Source: Phycisphaerales bacterium (GTDB lineage Bacteria > Planctomycetota > Phycisphaerae > Phycisphaerales > UBA1924). From it: a stretch of DNA of 49,239 nt. This document shows, in pieces, positions 1 through 8,789 of this stretch. The stretch is from positions 1-49,239 of the forward strand of contig JAGQON010000025.1 in NCBI GenBank assembly GCA_020427395.1, in the 5' to 3' direction. Every line of letters begins with the position of its first letter. The first letter of the stretch is position 1. A program made the translations under genes and the position numbers. Under the pieces are notes generated by a model. That model saw only the letters and a list, made by a program, of their open reading frames with translations, did no database searches and had not been told where the DNA came from.

Positions 1-1348
<1,348 letters not shown>

Positions 1349-1364
1349 AACGGAGCACCAAGCG

Positions 1365-2213
1365 ATGTCCATTCTGCGTGTATTCGGTCTTCTTATTGCC
1401 CTGCTCTTTGCGCAATCCGCGCAGGGATCGGACGATTCCGTGCTCACCGTCATGACCTTCAACCTCCGCTACGGCACCGCCGACGACGGCTACAACAGCT
1501 GGCCCAACCGCGACCACCTCGTCATGCGGGTCTTCCGCGAACGCGACGCCCAGATCATCGGCGTGCAGGAAGCCCTCGCCTTCCAGCTCAATGAGATCAC
1601 GGCCGAGTTCCCCCATTACGCCGTCATCGGCGTCGGGCGTGATGACGGCAAGAACAAGGGCGAGTACGCCGCAATCCTCTACGACACCCGCCGGTTCGCC
1701 GTGGATACTTCGGGCACCTTCTGGCTCTCCGACACCCCCGAAGTCGTCGCCTCCACCTCATGGGGCAACTCGATCACCCGCATCTGCACCTGGGCCCGCC
1801 TGATCGACCGCGACTCAGGCGTAGCCCTGTATGTCTACAACGCCCACTACGACCACCGCTCTCAGGGATCACGAGAGAAGAGCTCGCAACTCATCCTCGA
1901 TCGCATCGCCAGCCGCGCCCACGACGATCCGGTCGTCCTCATGGGCGATTTCAACGCGGGCGAATCCAACCCCGCCATCACCGCACTTCTCAAGAACCCC
2001 GAGCTCACCCACACCTACCGCTCGGTGCACCCAGACGAAACCACCGTCGGAACTTTCAACGGCTTCGATGGGACCTCCGATGGTGAGATGATCGACCACA
2101 TCTTCGTCTCCCCCGGGCTCAAGACCATTGCCGCCGACATCGATCGCACCAACGACAATGCCCGATACCCCTCGGACCACTTCCCCGTCTGGGCGAGCTT
2201 CAAACTCCGATGA
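1365..2213 (+). CDS. Exported endonuclease/exonuclease/phosphatase-family hydrolase
   Basis: A metal-dependent hydrolase of the EEP (DNase I-like) fold, probably secreted; the substrate (phosphodiester or sugar-phosphate) cannot be read from sequence. I chose the ATG at 1365 because it gives a 282-residue protein with a signal peptide (hydrophobic core LRVFGLLIALLFAQSAQG, likely cut near residue 20) and clears hutU; an open frame extends further upstream into hutU but has no support. Fold markers in order: MTFNLRYG (metal-binding Asn), GVQEA (metal-binding Glu), NAHYDH (catalytic His), MGDFNAGE (Asp/Asn), IDHIF, and a C-terminal SDHFPV. The stop overlaps the sirtuin start in an ATGA, so the two are probably translationally coupled. 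An exported hydrolase inside a hut operon is unusual; no link to histidine catabolism is evident. Confidence 0.85.
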   Translation: MSILRVFGLLIALLFAQSAQGSDDSVLTVMTFNLRYGTADDGYNSWPNRDHLVMRVFRERDAQIIGVQEALAFQLNEITAEFPHYAVIGVGRDDGKNKGEYAAILYDTRRFAVDTSGTFWLSDTPEVVASTSWGNSITRICTWARLIDRDSGVALYVYNAHYDHRSQGSREKSSQLILDRIASRAHDDPVVLMGDFNAGESNPAITALLKNPELTHTYRSVHPDETTVGTFNGFDGTSDGEMIDHIFVSPGLKTIAADIDRTNDNARYPSDHFPVWASFKLR

Positions 2214-2971
2214 CTGACGCGAGCACCAACCTGAAACGCGCGGCCCAGATGATCGCCGATGCCCGATCCGTTGTCATCCTCACCGGCGCGGGTGTCTCCG
2301 CAGAGTCGGGTCTCGCGACCTTCCGCGACCCCGAAGAGGGCCACTGGTCCAAGTACGACCCGATGCAGCTCGCGACTCTCGATGCTTTCAACGCCGACCC
2401 CGAGCTCGTCACACGCTGGTATCACTGGCGGTTCACCCGCGCCCGCGATGTGCAGCCCAACCCGGGGCACTTCGCTATCGCCGCCCTACAGAAGCACAAA
2501 GCCGAGCAAGCACAATCGCTCACGCTCATCACCCAGAATGTTGACGGCCTCCACCAGCGTGCCGGCGCGGCCGATGTTGTGGAACTCCATGGCACGATCC
2601 ACACCTGGCGCTGCACAACAACTGGCAAAGAAACCCCACTGAGCGAACTGAGCTTCGACACGTTCCCGATCCCAAGCGCCGCCGGCGGGCTCATGCGCCC
2701 ATGCATCGTCTGGTTCGGAGAAATGCTCCCCCAGGAAGCCCTCGAACGCAGCTTCGGTGCGATGGCCGAGTGCGATCTGTTCATCTCGATCGGCACCAGC
2801 GCCACCGTTGAGCCCGCCGCAAGTTTCCTACTGGCTGCCAAAGGCAACGGGGCCGCAACCATCGAGATCAACCGCGACCCGACGCCAAACACCAGCATCG
2901 TCGATGTCGCCCTGCAGGGTCCTTCGGGTAGCATCCTGCCGCTGATCCTCAACGAACTCGGGATCGGGTGA
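2210..2971 (+). CDS. cobB: Sir2-family NAD+-dependent deacylase, class III-like
   Basis: Removes acyl groups from protein lysines using NAD+, producing nicotinamide and O-acyl-ADP-ribose. The 253-residue protein has the NAD+ loop GAGVSAESGL (about residues 26-35), TQNVDGLHQRAG (109-120) and the catalytic His127 in ELHGTIH. Y71-x-x-R74 in a WYHWR segment matches the Tyr-x-x-Arg acyl-pocket signature of class III sirtuins, which prefer succinyl- or malonyl-lysine. In the usual zinc-ribbon region I see only Cys135 and Cys165 rather than four cysteines, so structural zinc binding may be reduced or lost. The start overlaps the previous stop in an ATGA. It sits between hut genes, which suggests co-expression with histidine degradation. 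The family is certain; substrate preference is inferred, and the symbol is by class only. Confidence 0.92.
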   Translation: MTDASTNLKRAAQMIADARSVVILTGAGVSAESGLATFRDPEEGHWSKYDPMQLATLDAFNADPELVTRWYHWRFTRARDVQPNPGHFAIAALQKHKAEQAQSLTLITQNVDGLHQRAGAADVVELHGTIHTWRCTTTGKETPLSELSFDTFPIPSAAGGLMRPCIVWFGEMLPQEALERSFGAMAECDLFISIGTSATVEPAASFLLAAKGNGAATIEINRDPTPNTSIVDVALQGPSGSILPLILNELGIG

Positions 2972-2988
2972 CCCACTACCATTCAACC

Positions 2989-3867
2989 ATGACGACGATC
3001 CCCCACACACGCCCCGCGGCATGGCCCAGCAATCTTCCCGCGTCCAAGTTCGCCTCGCTGCTCAAGCCAACACCCGACGGCTGCCAGATCGGGCTCCTTG
3101 GCGTCCCCGACGATACCGGCGTCAAGCTCAACCACGGCCGCCCCGGAGCCGCCCAAGGCCCCGTCGCCCTTCGAGCCGCGCTCGCGAGATACGGCGTCGC
3201 GGACCCCCACGACTGGGTCTGGCCGACCATCTGGGACGCGGGCGATGTCGAGATCGTGCCGGGTGACCTTCACGAGACGCACGGCCGAGTCACACAAGCC
3301 ACCACCGCCATGATGGAGCAGGGCGTGCTCCCCATCATGATCGGCGGCGGGCACGATCTCACCTTCCCCTTCGTGCGGGGAGTCGCCGAGTACCACAAGC
3401 CCATGCACGGCATCTACTTCGACGCCCATCTCGATGTCCGCGCCGAGACCGGATCGGGCATGCCCTTCAGAAAGCTCATCGAAACCGGGGCCGCCGAGTC
3501 GCTTCGTGTGCACGGGCTCGACGCTTACGCCAACAGCCGCGAGCATGTCGAGTGGTTCAGCGCCCATGGTGGTCGGGTCGCCGGGCGCACCCCCGACGAC
3601 GACTGGCTCGCCCAGCCCACTTTCGTCTCGCTGGACATGGATGTCTTCGACAGCGCCCACGCGCCTGGCGTGAGCGCCATCAACCCCAGCGGCTGGTCGC
3701 CGCAACTCGGCGAGCAGTGGGTCTACCAGGCCGGTCGCCACAAGCAGGTCAAGTGCTTCGACATCATGGAGCTCTCGCCACCCCACGATCAGGACGGACG
3801 CACCGCCCGACTCGCCGCACGGATGCTCCTCGCCTTCCTCCGCGGCTTCAGTGAGAGACGATCATGA
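2989..3867 (+). CDS. hutG: Formimidoylglutamase, arginase/ureohydrolase family
   Basis: Hydrolyses N-formimidoyl-L-glutamate to glutamate and formamide in the last step of the hut pathway, using a binuclear Mn centre. The ureohydrolase metal ligands are visible: GGGHDLTF (His122), DAHLDVR (Asp145, His147, Asp149) and SLDMDVFD (Asp216, Asp218), numbered from the ATG at 2989, which gives 292 residues. A GTG at 2968 in the same frame overlaps the sirtuin stop and would add seven residues; I prefer the ATG, but no strong ribosome-binding site distinguishes them. The ureohydrolase family also contains arginase and agmatinase. Placement directly before hutI makes formimidoylglutamase much the most likely. 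hutI begins in an ATGA overlap with this stop. Confidence 0.9.
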   Translation: MTTIPHTRPAAWPSNLPASKFASLLKPTPDGCQIGLLGVPDDTGVKLNHGRPGAAQGPVALRAALARYGVADPHDWVWPTIWDAGDVEIVPGDLHETHGRVTQATTAMMEQGVLPIMIGGGHDLTFPFVRGVAEYHKPMHGIYFDAHLDVRAETGSGMPFRKLIETGAAESLRVHGLDAYANSREHVEWFSAHGGRVAGRTPDDDWLAQPTFVSLDMDVFDSAHAPGVSAINPSGWSPQLGEQWVYQAGRHKQVKCFDIMELSPPHDQDGRTARLAARMLLAFLRGFSERRS

Positions 3868-5078
3868 GCACCCCAATCGCCATCACCAACGCCCGCCTGC
3901 TCACGCTCGCCCACGGCGGCGCACCGCGCCGTGGCAAGGCCATGGGCAAGCTCGCAGTCATCGAGCACGGCTCGATCCTGATTCAAGATGGAACCATCGA
4001 CGCGATCGGCCCATCGATCAACATCCCGGACGATGCCCAGATTATCGATGCCGTCGGACGCGTGGTCATGCCCGCGTTCGTCGATTGCCATACCCATGCC
4101 TGCTGGGCCGGCGATCGCCTCGACGAATGGGAGCAGAAGCAACGCGGCGCAACCTATCTCGAGATCCTCGAATCGGGCGGCGGCATCATGTCCACCGTCC
4201 GCGCCGTGCGCGAGGCAAGCATTGATCAGCTCACCGAATCGCTGATTGATCGCCTCCGCTGGATGCTCGCTGAGGGCACCACGGCCTGCGAGGTCAAATC
4301 CGGCTATGGGCTGAGCACCAGGGATGAGCTCAAGATGCTCGACGCGATCGTCCTCGCGGATCAGAACTGGGCGGGTCGCGTGTCCCCCACCGCCTGCATC
4401 GGGCACGCGAAAGACTCTGCAATCGAGGATTTCGTCAGCCAGACAATCAACGAAACACTGCCAGCCGTCCACGAGCGATACCCCGGCATCACCATCGATG
4501 CCTACACCGAGCAGGGCGCGTGGTCCGTCGACGAAACCGTCCGCCTCTTCAGCGCGGCCAAGGATCTCGGGCACCCGCTTCGGATCCACGCCGACCAGTT
4601 CAACGCACTGGGCATGCTCGAAGCCGCGATCGAGCTGGGCGCCCTGAGCGTTGACCACCTCGAAGCCACGCAGCCAGAAGCACTCAAGAAACTCGCTCAA
4701 TCGAACACGATGGGCGTGATGCTCCCGTGCTCCGGGTTCCATGTCGATGATCGCTACGGTGACGGACGCGGCTTCATCGACGCCGGCGGGGCGTTGGCGA
4801 TCGCGACCAATGTCAACCCTGGCTCGGCCCCGTGCCTCTCGATGCCCATGGCCATCGCGCTGGCGACCCGCAAGCTCGGGATCACCGCCGCAGAGGCGAT
4901 CACCGCGAGCACCATCAACGCCGCGTCACTGCTCGGGTTCAAGGACCAGGGCACGCTCGAAGTCGGCAAGCGCGCCGACCTGATCATGCTCCGTCACAGC
5001 GACGAGCGACAGCTCGGCTACACCTTCGGCGGCTCGCATGTGCAGCTCGTCATCTGCGACGGCTCGATCGTCGCCTGA
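3864..5078 (+). CDS. hutI: Imidazolonepropionase
   Basis: Hydrolyses 4-imidazolone-5-propionate to N-formimidoyl-L-glutamate, the third step of histidine degradation. This 404-residue amidohydrolase has the N-terminal metal motif VDCHTHACWAGDR (His76, His78), a GTTACEVKSGYGL segment, a His in RIHADQFNALG, SVDHLEA, and the late ATNVNPGSAPCLSMP segment typical of HutI. Length matches the family (about 400-420). It starts in an ATGA overlap with hutG and is the last gene of the operon. Its stop (5076-5078) directly abuts the stop of elbB on the other strand, leaving no room for a terminator between the convergent genes. Confidence 0.96.
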   Translation: MSTPIAITNARLLTLAHGGAPRRGKAMGKLAVIEHGSILIQDGTIDAIGPSINIPDDAQIIDAVGRVVMPAFVDCHTHACWAGDRLDEWEQKQRGATYLEILESGGGIMSTVRAVREASIDQLTESLIDRLRWMLAEGTTACEVKSGYGLSTRDELKMLDAIVLADQNWAGRVSPTACIGHAKDSAIEDFVSQTINETLPAVHERYPGITIDAYTEQGAWSVDETVRLFSAAKDLGHPLRIHADQFNALGMLEAAIELGALSVDHLEATQPEALKKLAQSNTMGVMLPCSGFHVDDRYGDGRGFIDAGGALAIATNVNPGSAPCLSMPMAIALATRKLGITAAEAITASTINAASLLGFKDQGTLEVGKRADLIMLRHSDERQLGYTFGGSHVQLVICDGSIVA

Positions 5079-5732
5079 TCACCTGATCCGCGACACGATA
5101 TTCTCGACAAGCGCGGAGATACCCGCGTACACCTGTGCCGGGTTCTGGGCTTCCATGTAAGCCGGATTGGAGACGATGTTGTTCGCATCGTCCTCCACGA
5201 TCGCCTCGGCATCGGCCTCGACATGCGTCGCGCCGGTCTGCCCGATCGCCACCGCAGTGCCCGCGTCGTGACCGATCGTGACTTTCACGCCTTTGCCGCC
5301 AAAGACCTTCGCCCCCAGCGCAGGGGCGATGCACATGAATCCGATGGGCTTGCCCGCGTCGTTGGCCTCGCGCAGCACGCGCTCAACCTGCGGATCGACC
5401 TCACAATCCGCACCGTTCATCGCAAAGGTGCACAGGTTCTTCGCGGCCCCGAAGCCTCCGGGCAGCAGCAGCGCGTCGTAATCCGCTCCGTTCACGCCTT
5501 TGAGATCGACAATCTCACCCCGTGCGATCCGGGCGGACTCAGTCAGCACATTGCGTTTCTCACCCGTGGGCTGCTGCGTGCGATGGTCGATGACATCAAA
5601 CTCCCGATCGGGGGCCATGCACTGGTACTCGATCCCATGCTGCGCCAACGCGATCAAAGTCGCCGCCGCCTCGTGGATCTCGCTGCCGTCGAACACGCCG
5701 CACCCGCTCAGAATCACCCCGACCTTGCCCAT
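5079..5732 (-). CDS. elbB: ElbB, DJ-1/PfpI-superfamily protein
   Basis: A 217-residue glutamine-amidotransferase-like protein of the DJ-1/PfpI superfamily. It begins KVGVILSGCGVFDGSEIHEA and carries PGGFGAAKNL, GFMCIAPA (nucleophile-elbow Cys) and a C-terminal NPAYMEAQ, closely matching E. coli ElbB as I remember it. ElbB has been linked to isoprenoid synthesis and reported as a weak glyoxalase; its physiological role is not settled. The ATG at 5732 gives the family length. It lies 26 bases downstream of the FMN reductase on the same strand, so the two probably form a small redox or detoxification unit. It is convergent with hutI with abutting stops. Confidence 0.9.
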   Translation of the reverse strand: MGKVGVILSGCGVFDGSEIHEAAATLIALAQHGIEYQCMAPDREFDVIDHRTQQPTGEKRNVLTESARIARGEIVDLKGVNGADYDALLLPGGFGAAKNLCTFAMNGADCEVDPQVERVLREANDAGKPIGFMCIAPALGAKVFGGKGVKVTIGHDAGTAVAIGQTGATHVEADAEAIVEDDANNIVSNPAYMEAQNPAQVYAGISALVENIVSRIR

Positions 5733-5758
5733 GACTATCCTCCGCTGAAGTTGATGGC

Positions 5759-6349
5759 TTACAGAGCACTCTTGTGCATGCGCGCGATCTTGACAAGCGA
5801 CTGCCCGACATTGTTCGCCATATTACGAGCGAACTCTTCCTTAAGCTGCCCGTTATCATCGAACGCTTCGTGTGCCTTGCCGAGCGCAAACTCCTGCGGG
5901 ATCACATGCATCTGCAACTGCGTGAGCACCTGACGCACATGGCGAATCCCACGCAGCCCACCGATCGCACCCGGCGAAGCGGCAAGCAATGCACACACCT
6001 TGCCCTTGAAGCACGCGAGCGATTCCTCATCGGGTCGAGGGCGCGACGCCCAGTCGATCGCATTCTTGAGCGCCCCGCTGAACGAGCCGTTGTACTCGGG
6101 CGAGCTGATCAACACACCATCCGCCGCGATCAGGCGACGCTTGAGTTCCAATGCCGACTCAGGAAACGACGCGGCCTCCAGGTCCTCATTGAACATCGGC
6201 AGATCCAGTTCGCTCAGCGAGATGTGATCCAGTTCCACCTGATCCATGCCGCTGACTGTCTCATCGACACACTTGAGCAACTTGGTATTGAACGAGCCCT
6301 TGCGGAGTGAGCCAGAAATCATGGCGATCTTGATCGGGGTTTGGGACAT
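5759..6349 (-). CDS. NAD(P)H-dependent FMN reductase, flavodoxin-like fold
   Basis: A 196-residue cytoplasmic flavoprotein that probably transfers electrons from NAD(P)H to FMN or to quinone, azo or metal acceptors. The FMN phosphate loop SGSLRKGSFNTKLL and the SPEYNGSFSGALKNAIDW segment are diagnostic of the SsuE/ChrR/azoreductase group; ASPGAIGG follows. The start is supported by an AAGGAA ribosome-binding site about 9 bases upstream of the ATG. It precedes elbB by 26 bases. A perfect 13-bp palindrome, GTGTAC-T-GTACAC, lies 29 bases upstream of the start and could be the operator of a redox-responsive regulator. The exact acceptor cannot be assigned from sequence. Confidence 0.88.
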   Translation of the reverse strand: MSQTPIKIAMISGSLRKGSFNTKLLKCVDETVSGMDQVELDHISLSELDLPMFNEDLEAASFPESALELKRRLIAADGVLISSPEYNGSFSGALKNAIDWASRPRPDEESLACFKGKVCALLAASPGAIGGLRGIRHVRQVLTQLQMHVIPQEFALGKAHEAFDDNGQLKEEFARNMANNVGQSLVKIARMHKSAL

Positions 6350-6377
6350 GCGTTGATTCCTTATGTGTAAAGAGTGT

Positions 6378-6390
6378 GTGTACTGTACAC
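6378..6390. promoter_or_regulatory. Perfect 13-bp palindrome upstream of FMN reductase
   Basis: GTGTAC-T-GTACAC is a perfect inverted repeat 29-41 bases upstream of the FMN reductase start codon on the - strand. Its position fits an operator near the transcription start. A second, imperfect repeat, TTGTT-TC-AACAA, lies about 60 bases further upstream at 6445-6456 in an AT-rich patch. The regulator is unknown, and calling this an operator is inference from symmetry and position. Confidence 0.4.
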
Positions 6391-6466
6391 GACATGCCGC
6401 GACGACGAAAAGCCGGGCACGACGAGTCGCACCCGACTATATACTTGTTTCAACAAATATCAACAC

Positions 6467-6964
6467 TCACCACCCGCAGGTGTTCCGCGAGTACACACGA
6501 TGAGCAGGACGGACCACACGTCGCACCTCGCGTACGGGCACATACCGCTCACGCAACGAGAATCCCAGCGTGTCCCAACCCCACTTCAGACTTCCGCTAT
6601 ATCCGTCGGCCTGCCAGCGGACACTGGGCTTGTTGCACCCGTAATCAACATGCACACAGTTGTCCTGAATCCAGGCACGGTAACCCGCATCGCGGAATGC
6701 CCGGGTCACTTGAGCCAGCATGCCACGGCCGCTCACGATGCGCGTCTTGCAGCCGTTGATCGTGATAAATCCGGCGGTCTGCGAGACTTCGCATCCACAT
6801 CGATCGTCGTGACGGTGCGACTCATACCCAATCTGGCTGTGGTGGTCACGATGAGCTCCGGAGCGCCCCCACTCGGCTCCCTGTGCCAGCCCAGACCCGA
6901 GCCCAAGGCCCAAAATCGCCACGAGCGTGCTAATTCGACCGAGTTGCTTCTGATTGCGTGTCAT
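6467..6964 (-). CDS. Small secreted Cys-containing protein of unknown function
   Basis: I do not recognise this 165-residue protein. The chosen ATG at 6964 has a clear AGAAAGGA ribosome-binding site about 8 bases upstream and gives a signal peptide (hydrophobic core TLVAILGLGLGSGLAQGAE, probably cut after AQG). A longer frame starting at 7051 lacks such support. The mature part is His/Arg/Gly-rich at the start (AHRDHHSQIG, SHRHDDRCGCE) and has six cysteines (CGC, NGCK, DNC, YGCN and a C-terminal TCGW), which suggests disulfides outside the cytoplasm. A His-rich stretch could bind metal. It is followed on the same strand by the FMN reductase 117 bases on, and is divergent from the TPR gene. 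Confidence 0.7.
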   Translation of the reverse strand: MTRNQKQLGRISTLVAILGLGLGSGLAQGAEWGRSGAHRDHHSQIGYESHRHDDRCGCEVSQTAGFITINGCKTRIVSGRGMLAQVTRAFRDAGYRAWIQDNCVHVDYGCNKPSVRWQADGYSGSLKWGWDTLGFSLRERYVPVREVRRVVRPAHRVYSRNTCGW

Positions 6965-7207
6965 ATCGAGTTCCTTTCTGCATCCCGACCGGCGTGGTCG
7001 GCTCGATGGAAGACCCCGATATGTAAGTGGAGACTGACTTTTTGAGATCAAAAAACTGAACTGAACCCCGTTTTCTGATCCGAAAACGCGGCATGCATGA
7101 GATAATCACAAAAAATCAGTGATTCCATGTCAGAAACAGCCCCCAGAATCGGTTGAACTATCAGTCGCTCGCGTGCGAATAGCATCATGAGCAGATGGGA
7201 GCAGCGG
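6965..7207. promoter_or_regulatory. Divergent intergenic region with three consecutive inverted repeats
   Basis: This AT-richer noncoding stretch separates the secreted-protein gene (-) from the TPR gene (+). Within 90 bases it holds three inverted repeats: TTTTTGA-GA-TCAAAAA (7039-7054), CGTTTTC-N6-GAAAACG (7069-7088) and AATCAC-N9-GTGATT (7104-7124). None is followed by a clear T-run that would make it an ordinary terminator for either gene. Both promoters probably lie here. Whether the repeats act as DNA operators or as folded RNA leaders is not decidable by eye. Confidence 0.45.
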
Positions 7208-7924
7208 ATGTCACAGCCAAGAACGCACCTCGATCCGAAGTCCAGCACCGGCTCCAAGAGCTCCCTGGTCACCACGATCGTGACCGCCTCAAAGACAAGC
7301 GAGCTCTCGCCGATCGAGGCCGCCATCATGGACTGCTGCAACACCCTGCACGAAGCCCGTGACCGCCACGATCTGCGGACCATCCGAGAGGTCTCCGAGC
7401 ACCTCGAACAGCTGCTCAACCGCTACGATGAAACCGACGGCGAGAACCACCCCAATCCAGCATGGGCCCGAGCAAACCAGCGTGCACTCGCCCTATCGGC
7501 AATGGGTCAGATCGATCAGGCCATCCGCCTCGAACTGACGGCTCTCAAGTACGCCGATACACCCCGTCGCAAGGAGATCTCGTACGGCAACCTCGCCGAT
7601 CGATGCCTGCGATTGGGCGAGCCCGACCGGGCCCTCGAGTACTTCCTTGACGCGATCAACGCAAACCCCGACTCGGTCCCCGTGCTCATCACCGGTGCTC
7701 ACGCGCTGCACGAAGCCGGCTATCTGGACCAGGCCGACACGATCTTCCGAACCTTGCTTGATAACGAGCAGCTGATGACGCCCAGCAGCGAGCTGGGTGC
7801 CTACCTTGACTGCGACATACGGACCCGCAACCTCAGCGAGGTGCTGCCTGCGCTGTCAGCGCTCTATGACAAATGGGCCCTCATGAACGCCCGCATCCCC
7901 CGGCAGTCAGGGGGTGCGTCATGA
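7208..7924 (+). CDS. TPR-repeat protein
   Basis: A 238-residue, mostly alpha-helical protein with at least three tetratricopeptide-like repeats: a segment starting AWARANQRALALSAMGQIDQA, one around ISYGNLADRCLRLGEPDRALEY, and one around ITGAHALHEAGYLDQADTIF. TPRs mediate protein-protein contacts. The first 35 residues are Ser/Thr-rich and probably unstructured; no signal peptide is visible. I prefer the ATG at 7208, with a GGGAG sequence about 9 bases upstream, over the in-frame ATG at 7187. The stop overlaps the start of the sigma-like membrane protein (ATGA), so the two are likely coupled and may form a complex. No catalytic motif was found. Confidence 0.75.
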   Translation: MSQPRTHLDPKSSTGSKSSLVTTIVTASKTSELSPIEAAIMDCCNTLHEARDRHDLRTIREVSEHLEQLLNRYDETDGENHPNPAWARANQRALALSAMGQIDQAIRLELTALKYADTPRRKEISYGNLADRCLRLGEPDRALEYFLDAINANPDSVPVLITGAHALHEAGYLDQADTIFRTLLDNEQLMTPSSELGAYLDCDIRTRNLSEVLPALSALYDKWALMNARIPRQSGGAS

Positions 7925-8730
7925 GAACCAATGACCACGACCGATTCTGGCAGCTCTACGACCAACGCGTCCGTCAGACCATCGAGCGGGCCTGCCGCCA
8001 CGCCTCGCGGATCAAGACCGATTCGACCATGGACATCGACGACATGGTCGCGTGGATCGACACACGCGTCTGGACCATGCTGGAGAAGGACGCATATCCC
8101 ACCTTCCACGATGACCCGACACCCGAGCAGGCGATCGATCGACTGATCAAGCACGCCCCGACTCTGGCACGCTGGGCCTACCTCGCTCTATGCCGCTCGC
8201 ATTTCCGTCGCATTGAACAACGGGCCGGCTTCATGAGCGGCATGTCTCATGCCGAGCGGCTTTCGATGGCCAGCGCTGTTGAGAGCAAGATCGAACGCCG
8301 CGAGGAACTCGACAACACCATCTCCGCGCTGCGTCAATCGCTCAGCGCCAATGAGAAGCAACGCCTGGCCGCCTCGGTTCAGGAAAAGGAAGAACGCAAC
8401 CGTGTCGCACTCGCACTGGGTGCCACACGCCGGGAAGACGACGCGATGATCCGCAAAGTCAACGCTGAAACCATCAATACCAACACCGTCCAACAGATGC
8501 GTTCCCGTGCCCGCAAACGCGCCCAGGAAATCCTGGATGCAGCGCAGCGTGCACCGCTGTGGCTGCTGATTGGGGCCGTGCTCCTGACCACATCATTCGG
8601 CTCAAGCATCGCCATCGCAGGTGAACAAACAGGCGGTCGAAAGGGCATGAGCCCGCAGCACCAGGCGCCGTCGCTTTCAGGCCCGATCGTCGAAGGCGAG
8701 CAAACCGGCGGCCGCGGCCCCAAGCCCTGA
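7921..8730 (+). CDS. Membrane-anchored sigma-70-like protein with GEQTGGR repeat tail
   Basis: A 269-residue protein whose N-terminal two thirds resemble a divergent ECF sigma factor. FWQLYDQRVRQTIERAC, DDMVAWIDTRVWTML and ARWAYLALCRSHFRR line up with region 2, and TVQQMRSRARKRAQEIL resembles the last helix of region 4 (TVKSRLHRARKRLREIL type). The helix-turn-helix core is degenerate, so promoter recognition is uncertain. A hydrophobic segment (about 211-233, starting APLWLLIGAVLLTTSFGSS) should span the membrane and place the last 36 residues outside. That tail carries GEQTGGR twice (234-240 and 259-265). The start overlaps the TPR gene stop (ATGA). It could be a tethered sigma factor, a sigma-derived anti-sigma factor, or an unrelated helical protein. 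The sigma resemblance was judged by eye. Confidence 0.55.
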   Translation: MRTNDHDRFWQLYDQRVRQTIERACRHASRIKTDSTMDIDDMVAWIDTRVWTMLEKDAYPTFHDDPTPEQAIDRLIKHAPTLARWAYLALCRSHFRRIEQRAGFMSGMSHAERLSMASAVESKIERREELDNTISALRQSLSANEKQRLAASVQEKEERNRVALALGATRREDDAMIRKVNAETINTNTVQQMRSRARKRAQEILDAAQRAPLWLLIGAVLLTTSFGSSIAIAGEQTGGRKGMSPQHQAPSLSGPIVEGEQTGGRGPKP

Positions 8731-8789
8731 ATCTCGGCCTGTTTTCCTGCGACACGGAATACCCTTGAACTCTGCGGCATTCTCAGGGC

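Noticed and set aside
3789..4742. A 317-residue - strand open frame opposite hutI
   Set aside because: hutI has clear family motifs along this stretch; the antisense frame has low complexity and no ribosome-binding site.
7048..7419. A 123-residue - strand open frame spanning the intergenic repeats and the TPR gene start
   Set aside because: It covers AT-rich noncoding DNA and the antisense of TPR coding sequence, and has no motif.
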